From Streptomyces sp. ML-6 (GTDB taxonomy: Bacteria > Actinomycetota > Actinomycetes > Streptomycetales > Streptomycetaceae): DNA of 64,000 nucleotides. The notes beneath the pieces were generated by a model, which was not told the DNA's origin, ran no database searches, and saw only the letters and a program-made list of their open reading frames with translations. The position numbers were made by a program, and so were the translations under genes. The stretch covers positions 5,546,501-5,610,500 of the forward strand of contig NZ_JAOTIK010000001.1 in assembly GCF_030116705.1 (NCBI RefSeq). The letters run 5' to 3'. Of the stretch, positions 59,585 through 64,000 are shown piece by piece (position 1 is the first letter of the stretch; each line of letters opens with the position of its first letter).

Positions 59585-59914
59585 GTGTCCCCGCGCCGAA
59601 ACCGCCCCCGAGGCGGCGAGAGTCCCCACGACAGCGCGGCGGAACCGGGAGCCCGGTACGGCGGCGGCGGACGCACGGAGGAGTGGCGGGGCGAGCAGTG
59701 GTCGGTCCGCCCGGTGAGCGGGGCGAGCGCGGTGGGCAAGCACTACCGCTGCCCCGGCTGCGACCAGGAGATCCCGTCCGGCGTCCCGCATCTGGTGGCC
59801 TGGTCCGAGTACGCCGGCATCGACGACCGCAGGCACTGGCACAAGGCCTGCTGGAACGCGAAGGGCCGCCGCACCACGCAGGTGCAGCGGTCCAGGAACG
59901 CGCCCCGTTACTGA
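59585..59914 (+). CDS. Small putative zinc-binding protein
   Basis: 109 residues. Basic, disordered N-terminus (RRNRPRGG), then a compact domain with HYRCPGCDQEI, a conserved DDRRHWHKACW and a basic C-terminus. The Cys and His arrangement suggests one zinc site and nucleic acid binding. GTG 59585 has GAGGTG just upstream. A TACGCT -10 candidate at about 59533 would give a 45-nt leader. Confidence 0.8.
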   Translation: MSPRRNRPRGGESPHDSAAEPGARYGGGGRTEEWRGEQWSVRPVSGASAVGKHYRCPGCDQEIPSGVPHLVAWSEYAGIDDRRHWHKACWNAKGRRTTQVQRSRNAPRY

Positions 59915-59935
59915 AAGCCGCCCCGGCCCCGGGGA

Positions 59936-59994
59936 GGGGCGGAGCCGGTCAGACGTTCCCCGGCACGCAGGAGGGGGCGGAGCCGGTCAGACGT
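59936..59994. repeat. Direct repeat of 21 bp at the end of the ABC permease gene
   Basis: GGGGCGGAGCCGGTCAGACGT occurs at 59936-59956 and 59974-59994. The second copy contains the stop codon and last codons of the permease gene. Confidence 0.8.
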
Positions 59995-60838
59995 CCCGCC
60001 GGTCCATGGAGAGGCAGGCGGAGAACAGCGCCACCCCCGAGACACCGAGCATGATCCACAGTGGCTCCCAGCCGGACGGCCCCGAATCGGTCACCGGAGC
60101 CGAGTAGAACGCGCTGAGCTGGTTGGGGATCGAGTACTCGAAGAGCGTCATCCGCAGCTCGGAGAGCGACGACGAGAACATGAACATGCCCAGCACGAGC
60201 GGCAGCAGCACCACGCCGATCATGATCGTGATCGCCCCGGCGGAGTGCCGGATGAGGGCGCCGACCGCGAGCGAGAGCAGGCCCAGCGTCGCGGTGTAGA
60301 GACCCACGCCGACCGTCGCGCGCAGCCAGTCGTCGCCGGAGGGCGTCCCGCCGCCGACGATGGCGGTCTGCGCCGCCGCGACCAGGGCGGTGGTCACGGT
60401 CGTGATGACGAAGGTGAGCAGGAAGAAGACGATCGCCTTCGCGCACAGCACCCGGGAACGGCTGGGGCAGGCGGTCAGCGTCGTGCGGATCATGCCCGTG
60501 CCGTACTCCGACGCGATGGTCAGCACGCCGAGCGTGATCACGCAGAGCGAGCCCAGCAGCACCCCGTAGAAACCGAGGCTGAGCACCGGCATCGAGCCCA
60601 TGTCGGCATCGGCGGCGTGGACCGCGAGCGCGGTCAGCAGCCCGATCCCGACCAGCAGCACGACCATGACGCCGAGCGTCCAGATCGTGGAGCGCACCGA
60701 ACGGATCTTGGTCCACTCGGAGGCGAGCGCGTCGCCGAGGGTCGCGGCGCGCACCGGGATGGGCGAGGTGTAGGAGCCGAGCGCGGCCGCCAGGTCCTGC
60801 TCCCGGGCCGGTGCCTGCCGGGGCGGCGGTGTGGTCAT
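59987..60838 (-). CDS. ABC-2 type permease, module B
   Basis: 283 residues: soluble N-terminus with LASEWTKIRSVRSTIWT followed by six membrane helices, including GVLTIASEYGTGMIRTTL, the common signature of this exporter family. ATG 60838 overlaps the stop of the ATPase gene as ATGA. The 3' end lies in a 21-bp direct repeat. Confidence 0.93.
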   Translation of the reverse strand: MTTPPPRQAPAREQDLAAALGSYTSPIPVRAATLGDALASEWTKIRSVRSTIWTLGVMVVLLVGIGLLTALAVHAADADMGSMPVLSLGFYGVLLGSLCVITLGVLTIASEYGTGMIRTTLTACPSRSRVLCAKAIVFFLLTFVITTVTTALVAAAQTAIVGGGTPSGDDWLRATVGVGLYTATLGLLSLAVGALIRHSAGAITIMIGVVLLPLVLGMFMFSSSLSELRMTLFEYSIPNQLSAFYSAPVTDSGPSGWEPLWIMLGVSGVALFSACLSMDRRDV

Positions 60839-61944
60839 CGGGCGTCCTCGCTGGTGTCGTGCTTGGTCAGGTCCGCAGGAGCGGTGGGGTCGGCCGGGGG
60901 CTCCGCGTCCGGGTCCTGTCCGGGCGGCGGCGGGGCGTACCAGTTGTGCTGCGGGACCTCAGGGACCGGCGGCTGCACGATCTCGTGCCCGTCGTGCCCC
61001 GGCTCCTGCAGACCGGCCCGCTCGTCCGCCGTCGAACGGTAGTCCACGACGCTCTGCGTCATCCGCATGTACGCCTCCTCCAGGGACGCCTGGTGCGGCG
61101 AGAGCTCCCACAGCCGGACGTCCGCCTCGTGCGCCAGGTCGCTGATCCGGGACAGCGGCAGGCCGGTGACCCGCAGCGCCCCGCCCGGCTCGGGCATGAC
61201 CTGCCCGCCCGCCCCGGTGAGCGTGGCGGTCAGCTTCTCGCGGTGCTCGGCGGCCCCGTCCGGAACCCTGACCCGGGCGAAGTCGGCCGAGTTGGCGGAG
61301 ATGAAGTCCGTGACGCTCATGTCGGCGAGCAGCTGCCCGCGGCCGATCACGATCAGGTGGTCGGCGGTGAGCGCCATCTCGCTCATCAGATGGCTGGAGA
61401 CGAAGACCGTGCGGCCCTCGGCCGCCAGCATCTTCATCAGGTTGCGGACCCAGAGGATGCCCTCGGGGTCGAGGCCGTTGACGGGCTCGTCGAAGAGCAG
61501 CACCTGCGGGTCGCCGAGCAGCGCCGCCGCGATGCCGAGCCGCTGGCCCATGCCGAGCGAGAAGTCCTTGGACCGCTTGCGCGCCACGTCCTGGAGGCCG
61601 ACGACACCGAGCACCTCGTCGACCCGGGGGGCCGGGATGCCGGCCAGCTGGGCGAGCGAGAGCAGGTGGTTGCGGGCGCTGCGGCCGCCGTGCACGGCCT
61701 TCGCGTCCAGCAGCGCGCCCACCAGCCGCGGCGCGTTCGGCAGGCTGCGGTAGGGGTGGCCGTCGATCGTGACATGACCGGAGGTCGGCCGGTCCAGACC
61801 CAGCATCATGCGCATGGTGGTGGACTTGCCCGATCCGTTGGGACCGAGGAATCCGGTGACGGAGCCCGGCCGCACCTGGAAGGAAAGGTCGTGCACGGCC
61901 GTCTTCGCACCGTAGCGCTTGGTCAGGCCGACTGCCTCGATCAT
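60835..61944 (-). CDS. ABC exporter ATP-binding protein, module B
   Basis: 369 residues: Walker A GPNGSGKSTTMRMM, signature FSLGMGQRLGIAAALL, Walker B PQVLLFDEPVNGLDPEG, H-loop VSSHLMSEMALTADH. A Pro-rich, acidic tail of about 60 residues follows the ATPase and is absent from its paralogue. It is the upstream gene of a two-gene operon with the permease. ATG 61944 is supported by the family start MIEAVGLTKRYG. Confidence 0.94.
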   Translation of the reverse strand: MIEAVGLTKRYGAKTAVHDLSFQVRPGSVTGFLGPNGSGKSTTMRMMLGLDRPTSGHVTIDGHPYRSLPNAPRLVGALLDAKAVHGGRSARNHLLSLAQLAGIPAPRVDEVLGVVGLQDVARKRSKDFSLGMGQRLGIAAALLGDPQVLLFDEPVNGLDPEGILWVRNLMKMLAAEGRTVFVSSHLMSEMALTADHLIVIGRGQLLADMSVTDFISANSADFARVRVPDGAAEHREKLTATLTGAGGQVMPEPGGALRVTGLPLSRISDLAHEADVRLWELSPHQASLEEAYMRMTQSVVDYRSTADERAGLQEPGHDGHEIVQPPVPEVPQHNWYAPPPPGQDPDAEPPADPTAPADLTKHDTSEDAR

Positions 61945-62136
61945 GCTTCAGCCCCATCGACTCACAGCTGTCGTCGGGGCCGGACCGAGCGGGCCGCACA
62001 CCCCCATAAGAGTTAGGAGGATAACCAGCTCCTGACGGTTCCGGCCAAGTCGTTCCGGGGGCGTGGCGCCCCCGGGACCCGGCGGACGGACGGGAACCGG
62101 CCCCGTTCCTGCGTCACCGGCTGTCCCGGCCCTTCG
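61945..62136. promoter_or_regulatory. Gap between the two ABC modules with promoter-like sequence
   Basis: 192 bp. On the minus strand a less GC-rich patch TTATCCTCCTAACTCTTATG at 62004-62023 is the likely promoter region of module B. Confidence 0.4.
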
Positions 62137-62916
62137 TCAGGCGTCCCGTTTCTTGAGCAGGAGGTAGCCGCCGAGCAGCGCGGCCGCCACCCAGACGATC
62201 AGGATGCCGAGCCCGCCCCACGGCCCGTACGGCGCCGGATCGCTGTTCAGCGCGTCCGGGACCACCCGCATGATCTTGGAGCCGGCCTGGTCGGGGAAGT
62301 ACTGGGCGACCTTCTTCGCCCCCGGCACCACCGACAGGATCTGGGAGACCAGGAAGAAGAACGGCATCAGGATGCCGAGCGACAGCATGGAACTGCGCAG
62401 CATCGTCGCCACGCCCATGGAGAAGATCCCGATCAGCCCCATGTACAGGCCGCCCCCGACGACCGCGCGCAGGACGTTGTCCGCGCCGATGTCGGTGCGG
62501 TGCTCGCCCAGCAGGGCCTGGCCGAGGAAGAACGTGGCGAAGCTGGTCGTGATGCCCACCGCCAGGGCCAGCAGACCGGCCACCACGACCTTGCTGAACA
62601 GGAACGAACCGCGCTGGGGCACCGCCGCCAGCGAGGTCCGGATCATGCCCGAGCTGTACTCCGTACCGACCACCAGCACACCGAAGACCACCATGGCCAA
62701 CTGGCCGAGGACCATGCCGGTGAAGCTGATGAGGGTCGGGTCGAAGGTGGCCCGCTCCAGCACGGGGAGCTCCTCGAACTGGGCGTTCATCAGGGCGCAG
62801 AGCGCCGCGCTCATCGCGACGGTGACGACGAACGCGGAGATCAGCGTCCAGACGGTCGAGGAGACCGTACGGATCTTGGTCCACTCGGAGGCCAGGACTG
62901 CGGGCACCGATGCCAT
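62137..62916 (-). CDS. ABC-2 type permease, module A
   Basis: 259 residues, six membrane helices, with LASEWTKIRTVSSTVWTL and VVGTEYSSGMIRTSLAA, homologous to the module B permease. ATG 62916 has GGGAGGTGTGAGG upstream and lies 5 bp after the ATPase stop codon. Confidence 0.93.
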   Translation of the reverse strand: MASVPAVLASEWTKIRTVSSTVWTLISAFVVTVAMSAALCALMNAQFEELPVLERATFDPTLISFTGMVLGQLAMVVFGVLVVGTEYSSGMIRTSLAAVPQRGSFLFSKVVVAGLLALAVGITTSFATFFLGQALLGEHRTDIGADNVLRAVVGGGLYMGLIGIFSMGVATMLRSSMLSLGILMPFFFLVSQILSVVPGAKKVAQYFPDQAGSKIMRVVPDALNSDPAPYGPWGGLGILIVWVAAALLGGYLLLKKRDA

Positions 62917-62921
62917 CGCCC

Positions 62922-63926
62922 TCACACCTCCCCGCCGTCGGCCCCGGCGGGGCCGCCACCGGTCCGCCGGTCCCACTGCTCGCCCCAGCGCGGCCCCGGG
63001 GGCGGTGGCGCCGGGCTGTGGTCCGCGTGCGCGTGGTACTCCACGGACTCCGCCGTCATCCGCATGAACGCCTCCTCCAGGGAGGCCCGCTGGGAGCTCA
63101 GCTCGTGCAGCACGATCCGGTGCCGCGCGGCGAGCTCGCCCAGTGCCTCGGCGGTGGCGCCGTCGATCTCCAGCGTGCCGCCGCCCGCCTCGACCACGAC
63201 CAGCCCCGCCTCGTGCAGCACGTCCAGCAGCCGCTCCCGCTGCGGGGAGCGCAGCCGCACATAGCTGTGGGAGTTGCGGTGGATGAAGTCGGCCATCGAC
63301 GTGTCGGCGAGCAGCCGGCCCTGGCCGATCACGATCAGGTGGTCGGCGGTGAGTGCCATCTCGCTCATCAGGTGACTGGAGACGAAGACCGTGCGGCCCT
63401 CCACGGCGAGCGTCTTCATCAGGCTGCGGATCCAGTGGATGCCCTCGGGGTCGAGGCCGTTGACGGGCTCGTCGAAGAGCAGCACCTGCGGGTCGCCGAG
63501 CAGCGCCGCCGCGATGCCGAGCCGCTGGTTCATGCCGAGCGAGAAGCCCTTCGACTTCTTCCGCGCCACCGCGGCCAGACCCACGGTGTCCAGCACCTCC
63601 GCCACCCGGCTCTCCGGGATGCGGTTGCTCTGCGCGAGACAGAGCAGGTTGTTGTACGCGCTGCGCCCGCCGTGCATCGACTTCGCGTCCAGCAGCGCCC
63701 CGACGTACTTGAGGGGCTCCTCCAGCTCGCGGTAGTGCCTGCCGTCGATGCGGACCGAACCGCCGGTCGGGTTGTCGAGATCGAGCATCATCCGCATCGT
63801 CGTGGACTTGCCCGCCCCGTTGGGCCCCAGAAAACCCGTCACCATCCCGGGCCTGACCCGGAACGAGAGCCGGTCGACGGCAACCTTGTTGCCGAAGCGC
63901 TTGGTGAGGCCATCGAGCTCGATCAT
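62922..63926 (-). CDS. ABC exporter ATP-binding protein, module A
   Basis: 334 residues, paralogue of the module B ATPase: Walker A GPNGAGKSTTMRMM, signature FSLGMNQRLGIAAALL, Walker B PQVLLFDEPVNGLDPEG, VSSHLMSEMALTADH. A 92-bp DNA segment is identical with the paralogue. ATG 63926 lies six bases after a TAGCGT hexamer and lacks a Shine-Dalgarno sequence (leaderless). The last 74 bases of the window after it hold no gene. Confidence 0.94.
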   Translation of the reverse strand: MIELDGLTKRFGNKVAVDRLSFRVRPGMVTGFLGPNGAGKSTTMRMMLDLDNPTGGSVRIDGRHYRELEEPLKYVGALLDAKSMHGGRSAYNNLLCLAQSNRIPESRVAEVLDTVGLAAVARKKSKGFSLGMNQRLGIAAALLGDPQVLLFDEPVNGLDPEGIHWIRSLMKTLAVEGRTVFVSSHLMSEMALTADHLIVIGQGRLLADTSMADFIHRNSHSYVRLRSPQRERLLDVLHEAGLVVVEAGGGTLEIDGATAEALGELAARHRIVLHELSSQRASLEEAFMRMTAESVEYHAHADHSPAPPPPGPRWGEQWDRRTGGGPAGADGGEV

Positions 63927-63932
63927 GCGTTC

Positions 63933-63938
63933 ACGCTA
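63933..63938 (-). promoter_or_regulatory. -10 element TAGCGT of a leaderless gene
   Basis: On the minus strand TAGCGT is followed by six bases and ATG 63926. Confidence 0.6.
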
Positions 63939-64000
63939 GAACGGCCGCGTGCCCCCCGCCACAGGGGCGGCACCGGGCACACGAAGAGGGCGCCGGAGAT

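Overview
This window is a GC-rich (about 70 percent or more by eye) stretch of a Streptomyces chromosome. Codon third positions are almost always G or C, start codons include GTG and TTG, and the gene order matches what I remember of the conserved arm-proximal core of Streptomyces coelicolor around SCO5301 to SCO5395. That match is from memory, not from a search.

Left part (1-9100): a minus-strand run with a putative lipoprotein, an orphan sensor kinase, a RodA/FtsW-type SEDS glycosyltransferase and a class B penicillin-binding protein cut by the window edge. Next come a HEAT-repeat protein coupled to a small zinc-ribbon protein, and a small conserved protein. Accessory part (9100-17450): a small membrane peptide, an AfsR-type SARP regulator, a TagF/TagB-like glycerophosphotransferase-type protein with a small partner, and an NB-ARC/TPR STAND protein that has a RHIM-like motif at its N-terminus. 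This block ends at a tRNA-Arg(CCG) gene, a plausible integration site.

Housekeeping core (17700-43600): a stand-alone receiver protein, an ArgS-like protein without its catalytic motifs (NrtL), then lysA, hom, thrC, thrB (lysine/threonine branch of the aspartate family), rho, an LCP cell-wall ligase, rpmE, prfA, prmC, a threonylcarbamoyl-AMP synthase, a low-molecular-weight phosphatase, glyA, a WecA-type lipid-sugar transferase and the full ATP synthase operon atpIBEFHAGDC. The atp promoter region carries a sequence closely resembling a Rex (NADH/NAD+) operator.

Right part (43600-64000): a DUF2550 protein; the chiS-chiR-chiC chitinase system with its classic direct-repeat promoter; a membrane protein; a PduO-type cobalamin adenosyltransferase; a DrrAB-like exporter with a divergent TetR regulator; 3-hydroxybutyryl-CoA dehydrogenase; a STAS protein; a membrane-anchored ATPase with a mucin-like tail; the NucS mismatch endonuclease; a luciferase-like monooxygenase; small conserved proteins; and two tandem paralogous ABC exporter modules.

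The most unusual cross-cutting signal is a set of six genes whose start codon lies exactly six bases after a TANNNT -10 hexamer, with no Shine-Dalgarno sequence, which implies leaderless mRNAs. Other signals of interest are the Rex-like site before atpI, a nested RNA hairpin before atpA, the RHIM-like STAND protein and its island at the tRNA, an upstream ORF with a strong ribosome binding site competing with the mucin-tailed ATPase, and direct repeats that cover gene ends.
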